This document shows positions 1 through 7,628 of a DNA stretch of 64,000 nt, in pieces. How positions within the stretch are numbered: position 1 is the first letter of the stretch; each line of letters starts with the position of its first letter. Location: assembly GCA_031548435.1 (NCBI GenBank), contig JAVBRA010000007.1, forward strand, positions 62,001 through 126,000, given 5' to 3'. Position numbers and translations under genes: made by a program. A model generated the notes under the pieces. The model ran no database searches, was not told the origin of the DNA, and saw only the letters and a program-made list of their open reading frames with translations. Source of the stretch: JAVBRA01 sp031548435 (GTDB lineage Bacteria; Bacteroidota; Bacteroidia; Bacteroidales; Rikenellaceae).

Positions 1-265
1 TCTGCACCTTCAGGGCGTCGACACACTCGTCGACCGCTTCCTCAAACGTGTGGCACTGGCGCTCGGCCACCAGCGTGGTGTGGGGCACCTCCAGCTTAAT
101 GACGGCGATTTTGTTGCCCAGATCGTGGTTCTTGTCCAAACGGAGCGTCACCTCGGCAAGGATCACGGGCTCTACGAATTTTTCGAGTTTCACCAGTTTT
201 TGTTCGATAAAACTGGTCAGTTTAGCGTCCGCATCGAACTTGACGGACTGGATTCTAATGTTCAT
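1..265 (-). CDS. hpf: Ribosome hibernation promoting factor (HPF/RaiA), partial
   Basis: This is the N-terminal 88 codons of a RaiA/HPF-family protein; the gene runs off the left edge of the window. Family members bind the 30S subunit in slow growth and inactivate ribosomes. The visible protein starts MNIRIQSVKFDADAKLTSF and shows the family pattern of an initial strand, a helix ending in KLEKF and a later strand with DKNHDLGNKIAVIKLEVP. The ATG is preceded by a strong TGAGGAGGATT ribosome site. The gene follows the recombinase gene closely on the same strand (12-base gap), so the two may be co-transcribed. Whether this is a short or long HPF cannot be seen. Confidence 0.88.
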   Translation of the reverse strand, partial: MNIRIQSVKFDADAKLTSFIEQKLVKLEKFVEPVILAEVTLRLDKNHDLGNKIAVIKLEVPHTTLVAERQCHTFEEAVDECVDALKVQ

Positions 266-277
266 AATCAATCCTCC

Positions 278-1174
278 TCATTGTTTTTTAGCCCTGGGGT
301 GGGCCTTCCGGTAAACATCCTTCAGGGTGTCGATCGAGTTGTGCGTATACGCCTGCGTGGTGGCGAGCGACGAGTGGCCAAGCAGTTCCTTTATCTCGCG
401 TATGTCCATCCCGTTGCTCAGCAGATGGGTCGCGAACGAATGCCTCAACACGTGGGGCGAGCGTTTTCCCTGTACTCCGGCCAACTGCAACACCCGCTTC
501 ACCACCGACGAAATATACGCCCGGGTCAACGGACTCCCTTTCTCCGATAAAAATAGGTAATTTCCGTTATTAAAACAAATACCTTGCCGTTCGCGTTCGC
601 CCATGTACAATTTTATTTTTTTTGCCACCGGGCCCAGCAACGGAACAACCCGCTGCTTGTCGCCCTTGCCCGTCACGACAATGGTGCGCGCGGCGAAATC
701 GACGGCTTCGGCCGGCAACAGGCGCAACTCCTCAAGCCTGATCCCGGTCGAGTAAAACAACAGCACGATCAGGTTTTCGGTCTGCCGTACAAAATCGTCC
801 GGCACATCGTCCATCGACTGCACCGCCCTCACCAGCTTCGACTGGTCGACATAGGTCGGCAGACGGCTGGGCTGCCGCAGCGACTGGATGTTCAGCAGCG
901 GCGACTTGCGCACCACCCCCTTGCGTTTAAGGAAGTTATAATACGACCGCAACGCCGACAGTTTCCGGTTGATGGAACTCTGATTGGTCTTTTTCCCCAT
1001 CAGCTCCATCATCCATTCCGAAACATCGTCGCGGGTAACGACCGCCGGGTCGAAATCGACCGGATCGGCCCCGCAAAAAAGCAAAAACTGACGGATGTCC
1101 GTTTCATACGAACGCACCGTCAGTTTCGAGTATCTTTTTTCGGTCAGAAGATATTGAAGAAACGCCTCCACCAT
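278..1174 (-). CDS. Tyrosine recombinase of the XerC/XerD type
   Basis: This is a 298-residue site-specific tyrosine recombinase, the usual length for XerC/XerD, which resolve chromosome dimers at dif. The N-terminal SAM-like DNA-binding domain (roughly residues 1-95) is followed by the catalytic domain. That domain has Arg in STGIRLEEL, Lys in TGKGDKQR, HVLRH, the LLGHSSLATT box and the nucleophile Tyr in TQAYTH. I start it at the ATG at 1174, which has a GAGG site five bases upstream. An in-frame GTG 27 bases earlier is possible but has no clear ribosome site. It lies between rpsU and hpf, as in many Bacteroidales. It is a housekeeping Xer rather than an island integrase; XerC versus XerD cannot be decided here. 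Confidence 0.9.
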   Translation of the reverse strand: MVEAFLQYLLTEKRYSKLTVRSYETDIRQFLLFCGADPVDFDPAVVTRDDVSEWMMELMGKKTNQSSINRKLSALRSYYNFLKRKGVVRKSPLLNIQSLRQPSRLPTYVDQSKLVRAVQSMDDVPDDFVRQTENLIVLLFYSTGIRLEELRLLPAEAVDFAARTIVVTGKGDKQRVVPLLGPVAKKIKLYMGERERQGICFNNGNYLFLSEKGSPLTRAYISSVVKRVLQLAGVQGKRSPHVLRHSFATHLLSNGMDIREIKELLGHSSLATTQAYTHNSIDTLKDVYRKAHPRAKKQ

Positions 1175-1236
1175 ATCATCCTCGGTTGCGGGGAGATACA
1201 CCCCGGTTCACACAAAATTTCCGCAACGGGCAGGGA

Positions 1237-1434
1237 CTAACCCAGCTCTTCCGTACGCTGCAACTGCTTCACGTAGATGGCGTGACGCTTCTGCTCGCGG
1301 TTCAGGATCGAAGGTTTGGTGAAGTACTGCCTGCGGCGGAGTTCCTTCAACACACCCGTTTTTTCGTATTTGCGTTTGAATTTCTTGAGAGCCCTCTCGA
1401 TGTTTTCGCCCTCTTTGATCGGCATGATAATCAT
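1237..1434 (-). CDS. rpsU: 30S ribosomal protein S21
   Basis: This is a 65-residue S21 protein of the small ribosomal subunit. It begins MIIMPIKEGENIERALKKF and has the family's basic helical stretch KFKRKYEKTGVLKELRRRQ, then a Bacteroidota-type C-terminus. S21 sits on the platform near the anti-Shine-Dalgarno end of 16S rRNA. It lies about 60 bases upstream of the recombinase gene on the same strand, so rpsU, the Xer recombinase and hpf probably form one unit. The 190 bases upstream hold its promoter region, where I see no clear TAnnTTTG box. Confidence 0.95.
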   Translation of the reverse strand: MIIMPIKEGENIERALKKFKRKYEKTGVLKELRRRQYFTKPSILNREQKRHAIYVKQLQRTEELG

Positions 1435-1624
1435 ATCGTTGTGTTGTTTTAAAAGTTTTTGTTATGGGGCATCCCTCGCGGAGCCTCTTTTACTTTGCCG
1501 TGCCTGTGTTGCTGGTAAATGGCGTAACCTCCCTTCAATTATGGGCCGCAGCACGGAGCGGCCATTGTTTACAGAGGGCGAAGTTACGTCTTATTTATCT
1601 AAAAACCAACAAGGGGCGTTAATT

Positions 1625-2353
1625 TTATTTCCCCGTCAGCAAGGCCGTGTCAATTGCGATGTAGGGGCGCAGTCGATTGAACATATAGTCGTTCACCACG
1701 TAGCTGCGTTTGAAGTCGTCCGGACGGCGGAACACGGCCCCGGCCTTGCGGTAGTTATCGATAACGGCGGCTTGTTTGGAAGAGAATCCCAGCAGCTGCA
1801 GCTGTTCCACGGAGACCGTATTCGGGTCGAACATGAACAGCGGATCAGCCTTAACCTCATGCCCGAGCGTATCGACCTGCACCTTGTCCGGCGCTGTGTT
1901 CTGCGCTGTGGAAGCGGCCGTTCCGGCCCCGACCGCCGGGATCGCCACCCATGGGCGCAGACGGCGGTACATCGTGTCGCTGAGCACATAACAACGGCGA
2001 AAATCGTCGGCGTCCCTGAACCGTCCTCCCTTGGCGCGGTAATTGAGGATCACCTGCGCCTGCTTCGGCGAGAAACCAAGCGAAACAAGCTCGTCCTTGG
2101 TTGCCGTGTTCGGATCGAAACGAAACAGGGTGTCGCGCCTGGGAACAGACGTCCCCGTGCTGCGGTAACTCACCGTATCGGTCGTTGCCGCAACCGTTTC
2201 CGGCGCCACTGCGGCCACAGGGCGGCGATGCGAATGACGAAAATAGCGCCAACCGGAAAAACCCAGCAGCACGGCAATCAGCAACACCAGCCCGTAACGC
2301 TCGACCTGACGGAACGAAAACAACGCCCCTAACGGCTTGAAAAAATTTCTCAT
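1625..2353 (-). CDS. ComEA-like helix-hairpin-helix protein
   Basis: This 242-residue protein is anchored by one N-terminal membrane helix (YGLVLLIAVLLGFSGW) and carries two helix-hairpin-helix repeats of the ComEA type outside it. The first has FDPNTATKDELVSLGFSPKQAQVILNY cut into recognisable halves, and the second has FDPNTVSVEQLQLLGFSS. Each is followed by a Y/F-V-x-x-x-x-Y/F-x-R-L-RPW/Y segment. ComEA proteins bind DNA during uptake, but in Bacteroidota such duplicated proteins are common and untested. I choose the ATG at 2353, which overlaps the upstream decarboxylase stop as ATGA. The longer reading frame would extend into the ubiD gene. Confidence 0.8.
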   Translation of the reverse strand: MRNFFKPLGALFSFRQVERYGLVLLIAVLLGFSGWRYFRHSHRRPVAAVAPETVAATTDTVSYRSTGTSVPRRDTLFRFDPNTATKDELVSLGFSPKQAQVILNYRAKGGRFRDADDFRRCYVLSDTMYRRLRPWVAIPAVGAGTAASTAQNTAPDKVQVDTLGHEVKADPLFMFDPNTVSVEQLQLLGFSSKQAAVIDNYRKAGAVFRRPDDFKRSYVVNDYMFNRLRPYIAIDTALLTGK

Positions 2354-4212
2354 TCCACCTCCGCTCCGCCGTTTTTCACCAACGGCATATACTCCGGCGA
2401 CGGCGACGGCTCGAACGCCCCAAGGCCATAACCGCTCCATTTTTCATCGACCAGGGCGATGGTCGCGGCCGACGACGTCACCACATTGGGCCAGGGACGC
2501 GTGTAACCGCCCGAGGGCAGTTTGCTGCGGGCGTCGAACAGCACCACCCCGTCGCAAATCTCCACATCGCGCGAGGGATCGCAGTTGTTCGCCCCCAGCC
2601 ACACCAGCGAAGCGGGCCGCTGCGACGAAGCGCACCCGTCGAAAACAACGACGTATTTGATGCCCGAGACCGAATTCTCGCGCAACAATTCCGGCACCAT
2701 CCGGCCCACAGGCAACACACTGTCGGTAAACACGAACAACACCCGCCACAGGGCCGCCATCGAAGCGTCGACCGCGCGCACATCCGGAGGCAGCTTTATT
2801 TCGCCGGGCAGGTTCAGCCGATCGGGCCCGGGAGCGGGCGCCTCTTCGGGCAGGCGCGCCGTAAGATCGGCCATCATCTTGCCGCCGAAGCCCATCGCCG
2901 GCGCGGCATGGTCAAGCACATCCAGCGGCCCCTTCGAGAAATAGATGTCGTCCGGACACAGGCGCGACAGCAGCGGGGCCAGTTGCGCCGGATCGTGTAT
3001 GTCGACCGAGGAGTCGGCCACAAGCATGAACTTGTTGAACATCATCTGCCCGGCGCCCCACATCGACGAAGCGGCCTTGATCGCCTGCCCCGGATAGCTT
3101 TTGTCAATGGCCGCCACGGCAATGTTGTGCGCCACCCCCTCGAACGGCATATGCAGGCCGGTCACCTCGGGCAGCACCGCCAGCCGGATCGGGACCAGGA
3201 AAATTTTTTCGGTGGCCAGGGCCATCCAGGCGTCTTCCTGCGGCGGCACGCCCACGATGGTGCCCGGATAGACGGCCCCCGCGCGGTGCGTGATGCAGGT
3301 GACATGGAACACCGGATACCGGTCTTGCAGCGAATAGAACCCCGTGTGGTCGCCGAACGGCCCCTCGACACGCTTCTCCTCGGCCGGATCGACATACCCC
3401 TCGATCACAAAATCGCAATCGGACGGGATATACAGGTCGTTGGTCAGCGACTTGACCAGTTCCACCGGCTTTTTGCGGATGAAACCGGCCAGCAGGTACT
3501 CGTCCATGTTGTCGGGCATGGGGGCCATCGCCGCATAGGTGTAAGCCGGATCGCCGCCCAGGCACACGGTCACGGGCATCCGATCGCCTCGCTTTTGGTA
3601 TTGGCGGTAGTGGCGCTCGCCGGTTTTGTGTTTGTGCCAGTGCATGCCCGTTTCAGTGGGCCCGAACACCTGCATGCGGTACATTCCCACGTTGCGCACC
3701 CCGCTTTCGGGATCGAGGGTGTTGACCATCGGAAACGTAACGAACCGCCCGCCGTCGTGCGGCCAGCATTTCAGGATCGGCAGTTCCGACAGGTCGGGGC
3801 GCTCCATCACCACCTGCTGGCACAGCCCGCGTCCTTTTTTCTTGACCGGCATCCACCCGGCCAGTTCCATGAGCGTGGGCAGCAGCCGGATCTTATCCGA
3901 AAACCCCTCTTTGGGCGACATGATCTTTTTGAACATCGACTCGATGCCGCACGACAGCTCATCGAGTGTCTCCACCCCCAACGCCATGCAGATGCGCCGG
4001 TGCGAGCCGAACAGATTGGTAGCGACCGGGAACTCCGTCCCCGTGTTCTCGAACAGCAGTGCCTTGCCTCCGCCGGGCAGTTTCGACTGGCGGTCGGTGA
4101 TCTCGGCGATCTCGTATTCGGCCGACACGGGCGTTTTCACCCGCAGCAGTTCGCCGGCCTTTTCAAGTGTATCGATAAACGCGTTCAGGTTTTTGTACAT
4201 ACTTTTATTCAT
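2350..4212 (-). CDS. UbiD-family prenylated-FMN decarboxylase
   Basis: This is a 620-residue UbiD-family protein. The family decarboxylates aromatic or alpha,beta-unsaturated acids using prenylated FMN. The diagnostic segment VEGPFGDHTGFYS is present, with downstream conserved stretches such as GTIVGVPPQEDAWM and PGQAIKAASSMWGAGQMM. Members of this long subgroup are annotated as 4-hydroxy-3-polyprenylbenzoate decarboxylases. Since Bacteroidales make menaquinone, a menaquinone-related or other aromatic-acid role is more likely than ubiquinone; that is inference. No ubiX-type prenyltransferase is visible in the window. The start at 4212 has no Shine-Dalgarno sequence, and the base just upstream is the last base of a FISUMP-like fragment. 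The ComEA-like gene overlaps its stop. Confidence 0.85.
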   Translation of the reverse strand: MNKSMYKNLNAFIDTLEKAGELLRVKTPVSAEYEIAEITDRQSKLPGGGKALLFENTGTEFPVATNLFGSHRRICMALGVETLDELSCGIESMFKKIMSPKEGFSDKIRLLPTLMELAGWMPVKKKGRGLCQQVVMERPDLSELPILKCWPHDGGRFVTFPMVNTLDPESGVRNVGMYRMQVFGPTETGMHWHKHKTGERHYRQYQKRGDRMPVTVCLGGDPAYTYAAMAPMPDNMDEYLLAGFIRKKPVELVKSLTNDLYIPSDCDFVIEGYVDPAEEKRVEGPFGDHTGFYSLQDRYPVFHVTCITHRAGAVYPGTIVGVPPQEDAWMALATEKIFLVPIRLAVLPEVTGLHMPFEGVAHNIAVAAIDKSYPGQAIKAASSMWGAGQMMFNKFMLVADSSVDIHDPAQLAPLLSRLCPDDIYFSKGPLDVLDHAAPAMGFGGKMMADLTARLPEEAPAPGPDRLNLPGEIKLPPDVRAVDASMAALWRVLFVFTDSVLPVGRMVPELLRENSVSGIKYVVVFDGCASSQRPASLVWLGANNCDPSRDVEICDGVVLFDARSKLPSGGYTRPWPNVVTSSAATIALVDEKWSGYGLGAFEPSPSPEYMPLVKNGGAEVE

Positions 4213-4482
4213 TTAAAAACGGACGGCAGCCGTAAATGCTTGGAGACAACGCACCGGGAAACCGTAGGCGCGATTGGCTGTGGTGCTCGGGTAGACGCCT
4301 GTGCTATTAAAGTACAGGGAGTACCCGTTCGCCGCACTGCTGAGCGAGGCAGGCCAGTTGTACCCGACGCCGGAAACGTAGGCCATGCTCCCGGAGGTGT
4401 AGTCGCGCCGGCCCGAAGCCGGGAAGAAAAAACACCCGCTCGTTGTACTCAGAAGAGGTACGCGGCAGCCCTTCCACGAACG
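4213..4482 (-). pseudogene. Orphan FISUMP-type C-terminal domain fragment, copy A
   Basis: The minus strand reads in one frame, without a start codon, as a typical C-terminal half of a FISUMP (TIGR02145/DUF1566-like) domain. It runs RVP, then FFFPASGRRDYTSGSM, GYNWPAS, YSLYFNST, and ends NRAYGFPVRCLQAF before a TAA at 4213. FISUMP domains are C-terminal modules of large surface proteins in Bacteroidota and Fibrobacter. There is no signal peptide, no promoter seen and no upstream domain, so this is a fragment or cassette rather than a gene. Its stop codon abuts the ubiD start codon. The remaining 176 bases up to era contain only a few short inverted repeats. A second copy lies at 52331. Confidence 0.7.
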
Positions 4483-4658
4483 TTTTTAATAGCAGGAGAC
4501 TCCCTGTGTAAGCTAACAAGAGCCGCATTTCACACACAAACTCAGGAACGCGGAACCAATAAAGAGCCTGCGGCTCCCCTGCGGAGTGTTGAATTTACAA
4601 GGCGCTCTCTTGCAAGCGGCCGCCCGCAAGACTCCGGCCCATGCCACCGTCCGATCGT

Positions 4659-5537
4659 TTATTCGGTATAGCCGAACCGGCGGAGTTGCAGGTCGCTGTT
4701 GCGCCAGTCGGGATTCACCTTCACGTAAAGCTCCAGGAACACTTTTTTGTCCAGGAACTCTTCCAGCTCCTTGCGCGCCTGCGTCCCCACCTTCTTGAGC
4801 ATCGCCCCCTTGTGCCCGATGACGATGCCCTTCTGCGAATCGCGCGCCACGTTGATCACCGCGCGGATGCGGTCGATGCCGGGCTCTTCGCGGTACTCCT
4901 CGATCTCCACCTCCACCGAATAAGGGATCTCCTTGTCGTAGGTGAGCAGGATCTTCTCGCGGATGATCTCCGAGGCGAAGAAGCGCATCGTGCGGTCGGT
5001 GAGCGAGTCTTTGGGGTAATACTCCGGCCCCTCGGGCAGCAACTCCATGATGCGGTCGAACAGTCCGCCGACGTTGAACCCCGCGATGGCCGACACCGGA
5101 ACGATGATCGCCCCGGGCAGCAGTTCGCGCCATTTGTCGACCAGCGCCTCCAGCGCCTCGGGCGTGGTCAAATCTATTTTATTGATTACCAACAGCGCGG
5201 GAATGCCGCTCAGATTGATCTTCTCAATGAATTCGGCATGTTTGTCCACTTTTTCGACCGTATCGGTCACATACACCAGCACGTCGGCGTCCTTGAGCGC
5301 GCCGGTCACAAACCGCATCATCGACGATTGCAGCTTATAGTTGGGCGTGAGGATGCCCGGCGTGTCGGAGTAAACGATCTGAAAATCGTCGCCGTTGACA
5401 ATACCCATGATCCGGTGGCGCGTGGTCTGCGCCTTGGAGGTGATGATCGACAGCCGCTCGCCCACCAGAGCGTTCATCAGCGTCGATTTGCCCACGTTGG
5501 GATTGCCTATGATGTTTACAAATCCTGATTTGTGCAT
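4659..5537 (-). CDS. era: GTPase Era
   Basis: This is a 292-residue Era GTPase, needed for 16S rRNA processing and 30S assembly. Its GTPase domain has G1 GNPNVGKST, switch TTRHRIMGI, G3 DTPG, G4 NKID and G5 VSAIAG. The C-terminal KH domain is shown by GIVIGHKGAMLKKVGTQAR. I start at the ATG at 5537 (MHKSGFVNIIGNPNVGKS), which fits Era alignments; the open frame extends upstream by 31 codons of unrelated sequence. It appears to be a single-gene unit, with a repeat-rich intergenic region upstream. Confidence 0.95.
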   Translation of the reverse strand: MHKSGFVNIIGNPNVGKSTLMNALVGERLSIITSKAQTTRHRIMGIVNGDDFQIVYSDTPGILTPNYKLQSSMMRFVTGALKDADVLVYVTDTVEKVDKHAEFIEKINLSGIPALLVINKIDLTTPEALEALVDKWRELLPGAIIVPVSAIAGFNVGGLFDRIMELLPEGPEYYPKDSLTDRTMRFFASEIIREKILLTYDKEIPYSVEVEIEEYREEPGIDRIRAVINVARDSQKGIVIGHKGAMLKKVGTQARKELEEFLDKKVFLELYVKVNPDWRNSDLQLRRFGYTE

Positions 5538-5658
5538 ATTTATTTTCTCTAAAAAAACAGCCGTTAATAAATGATGGATTAATCTATCATCTTTCGTGAT
5601 GCCCAAGATGACAATCATCACGAAGAGCAAGTTCTTTATTATCGAAAGAATTTTCTAT

Positions 5659-5686
5659 TCCACTTTTTCATCAAGGAAAAAGTGGA
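5659..5686. repeat. Short perfect inverted repeat upstream of era
   Basis: TCCACTTTTTC (5659-5669) is matched by its exact complement GAAAAAGTGGA (5676-5686) across a 6-base loop. It lies in the 438-base gap between era and radC, which contains no convincing gene. The hairpin has no U-tract on either side and is probably part of a dispersed intergenic repeat. Confidence 0.6.
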
Positions 5687-5807
5687 CAAAAATCAAGGCG
5701 GAGCTACAGGTTCATTTGTTGACAAGAATCTTGTTTCACTCGCTAAGTATAAACAAGAGAATGAACGTCTTTGCCTAAAAGGAGGCTGTGCCTCTTTTCG
5801 TCCACCC

Positions 5808-5903
5808 GCTAAAGGTTTATCTCCGCGGGGCAAAGGTTAACTATCGCTCCACTGCGTTGCGCGCCCGAGTTGACTTTGCCCTTTTCGCGGGCTAAACCTT
5901 AAC
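5808..5903. repeat. Long imperfect inverted repeat between radC and era
   Basis: The left arm at 5808-5842 and the right arm at 5868-5903 are imperfect complements of about 33 bases. They share blocks such as GGGCAAAG/CTTTGCCC and the TTAACT/AGTTGAC edges, around a 25-base GC-rich loop. Such a structure could act as a bidirectional terminator or transcript stabiliser between the codirectional genes radC and era, or could be a non-autonomous mobile repeat. Nothing else is recognisable in this gap. Confidence 0.55.
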
Positions 5904-5975
5904 CGGGCGCCCGGCCGAAAACAGAGGCGCCACACGCTCCCGATCGCGGTTAAGAAAATCCATCGTTTTTGATTA

Positions 5976-6677
5976 TTATAATACCCCATTCGCCTTGAAA
6001 CTGTAACATTCGCCGTCGGTGATGATCACATGATCCGACAGCCGGATGTCGAAAAACTGAGCGGCCTCTTTCAACCGGGCCGTGAGCGCCACATCCTCGG
6101 TGCTCGGCAGCGAGTTGCCCGAGGGGTGGTTGTGTACCAGTATCAGCGACGAGGCCAGCCGGTCGAGCGCCCCGCGGATGATGATCTTGTTGTCAACCGT
6201 CACGCCCGCCGTGCCCCCCTGCCCCACCCGCACGCTCTCGACAATGCGGTTCGAGTTGTTGAGATACACGACCCAGAACTCCTCGTGGTCGAGCATCCCC
6301 AACTGAGGCACGAACATATCGGTGATGTCTTTGCTGCTGGCAATGCGGTCGGCGATGACCATCTGCTGCATCTGCCGGCGGCGGCCCAACTCCAGCGAGG
6401 CGGCCAGCACACAGGCCCGCGCCAGCCCCAACCCGTTGAACCGCCGCAAGTACGATATGTCGCGTCGGGCCAAGGCGATCAGGCTGTTGCGGTTGTCAGC
6501 CAACAGCAATGCCGCCGCACCCAAGGCCGACGTCCCGCCCTTGCCGTCGAGCACAATGATGCTCAGCAACTCCTGGTCGGTAAGCGCCTCGGCCCCGCGC
6601 GACATCAACTTGTGCCGCACGATGTCGTCGGCCGAAAGCTCTTCCGGCGAACCGGGCGATTTGATCCCTGACTTCAA
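5976..6677 (-). CDS. radC: RadC family protein (JAB/MPN domain)
   Basis: This is a 233-residue RadC-type protein. The N-terminal helix-hairpin-helix part (RGAEALTDQELLSII, FNGLGLARA) precedes the JAB domain with the metal-site signature LVHNHPSGNSLPSTED. The family's cellular role is unsettled; the old DNA repair assignment was withdrawn, and many members associate with mobile elements. The best start is a TTG at 6677, eight bases after AAGGAG. The first downstream ATG would remove the conserved N-terminus. It is chromosomal here, beside tRNA-Pro but transcribed away from it. Confidence 0.88.
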   Translation of the reverse strand: MKSGIKSPGSPEELSADDIVRHKLMSRGAEALTDQELLSIIVLDGKGGTSALGAAALLLADNRNSLIALARRDISYLRRFNGLGLARACVLAASLELGRRRQMQQMVIADRIASSKDITDMFVPQLGMLDHEEFWVVYLNNSNRIVESVRVGQGGTAGVTVDNKIIIRGALDRLASSLILVHNHPSGNSLPSTEDVALTARLKEAAQFFDIRLSDHVIITDGECYSFKANGVL

Positions 6678-6839
6678 CTGAAATACTCCTTAAAATTTTC
6701 CGCTAATTTAATGATTTTTAGCTCACCGGGTAATTCCGACAGAAATTGCCCTGTTTTTCCGGGAGAAATAGTCTGAAACGTCCGCAATATACTTTTAGAT
6801 GTTACAGATAACGATGGATCGGCACTATATCTCAACTCT

Positions 6840-6870
6840 TTTGGAGATAACGATTTAATACGTATCTTTG
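6840..6870 (+). promoter_or_regulatory. Promoter of tRNA-Pro
   Basis: TTTG at 6840-6843 and TATCTTTG at 6863-6870 are separated by 19 bases, matching the Bacteroidota primary sigma consensus. The predicted start site is about 8 bases before the mature tRNA 5' end. Confidence 0.8.
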
Positions 6871-6884
6871 TCCCATTGGTTTTT

Positions 6885-6959
6885 CGGGGTGTAGCGCAGT
6901 CCGGTTAGCGCACCTGCTTTGGGAGCAGGGGGTCGTGGGTTCGAATCCCGCTACCCCGA
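6885..6959 (+). tRNA. tRNA-Pro (UGG)
   Basis: A 75-base tRNA with acceptor stem CGGGGTG/TACCCCG (one G-U pair), discriminator A, anticodon loop TTTGGGA giving UGG, and T-loop GGTTCGAATCC. No CCA is encoded. Its 3' part from 6915 is duplicated at 22862, marking it as the integration site of island 1. The integrated copy keeps the tRNA intact. Confidence 0.95.
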
Positions 6960-6960
6960 C
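6915..6960 (+). repeat. attL core, 46-base direct repeat within tRNA-Pro
   Basis: The 46 bases from the anticodon arm to just past the tRNA 3' end are identical to 22862-22907. Sequence diverges at once on both sides. This is the expected product of integration by a tyrosine recombinase that uses a tRNA 3' end. The integrase gene is next to the other copy. Confidence 0.92.
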
Positions 6961-6971
6961 GAATGAAAATC

Positions 6972-7010
6972 AAGAAGTTGCGATATTAGTCGCAACTTCT
7001 TTTATTTTTT
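6972..7010 (+). terminator. Island-borne terminator for tRNA-Pro
   Basis: AGAAGTTGCGA (6973-6983) pairs exactly with TCGCAACTTCT (6990-7000), and a T-rich run follows. It lies only 12 bases past the att core, so the island supplies a terminator to replace the chromosomal one displaced to 22915. Confidence 0.85.
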
Positions 7011-7011
7011 G

Positions 7012-7031
7012 TTTGCACACGATTTGCACAC
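7012..7031 (+). repeat. Two TTTGCACAC repeats at the left end of island 1
   Basis: TTTGCACAC occurs at 7012-7020 and 7023-7031. The same pair occurs at the right end at 22715 and 22728, in the same orientation. They are candidate arm-type binding sites for the integrase or its directionality factor. The following 210 bases up to 7244 hold no gene I can support. Confidence 0.6.
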
Positions 7032-7244
7032 AACTCGGGCGATCGTCTGCTTTTTTATCTTTACGTATGCCCGCCATATTGTCCAAACAGATTGAGACGC
7101 AGGGGGGCAAAATAAGGATCTTTTTTTCTGACTAAACAGCGCTCCTTACCAATATACATGAATCATTGATTGCAGATCGATTCTCGCGTGCTACAATACG
7201 ACTGACACCGCATTGGCTTTTTCATCACTTTGAATCCCATTATC

Positions 7245-7628
7245 TCAATTTTTCTTCCATGTAAACAGCATATCGAGAAGTCGGATTTTCCCGGTGTGTA
7301 TTTTTCCGCGAATATGCTTCTCCAATGAGGATTCCGTGATCGACAATTCCATCAACCCAGCCTCTTTGTCGAACGATACGACACCGAAGTCCACATCCTT
7401 ATCCTCGATACGAACGACAATCTTCTCTCCCGGATGCAACTCAAAACCACTGGTCACCCCAACAGTCCCCGCATACGACACCGAATCCATGCGGATAAGG
7501 TCTATTTCGACAACCCGGTCTGTTTTTATCGAATGCATCATAAAATAGATGCCGGCAAGCAATACCACCAGCATAATCGATATGCCGTATTTTACGACAA
7601 ATGTTGTTTTATGTACCCTCAGTCCCAT
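7245..7628 (-). CDS. Small membrane-anchored accessory protein of the peptide exporter
   Basis: A 127-residue protein with one N-terminal membrane helix (ISIMLVVLLAGIYFMM) and a short extracytoplasmic part whose strand pattern ends GKIHTGKIRLLDMLFTWKK. That ending resembles the last beta-barrel segment of HlyD-type adaptor proteins, but the protein lacks the long hairpin and lipoyl regions of a full adaptor (normally about 400 residues). Its ATG overlaps the exporter stop codon by one base (TGATG), so the two are translationally coupled. It probably assists export as a minimal periplasmic partner of the ABC transporter. No family name can be assigned with confidence. Confidence 0.6.
   Translation of the reverse strand: MGLRVHKTTFVVKYGISIMLVVLLAGIYFMMHSIKTDRVVEIDLIRMDSVSYAGTVGVTSGFELHPGEKIVVRIEDKDVDFGVVSFDKEAGLMELSITESSLEKHIRGKIHTGKIRLLDMLFTWKKN

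Noticed and set aside
4213..4482. A diversity-generating retroelement
   Set aside because: No reverse transcriptase, accessory protein or template repeat in the window, and codon differences are not restricted to adenine positions.
2908..4671. Long plus-strand open frame opposite ubiD
   Set aside because: It is a shadow of the minus-strand ubiD gene, with Arg/His/Pro-rich composition typical of the antisense of GC-rich genes.
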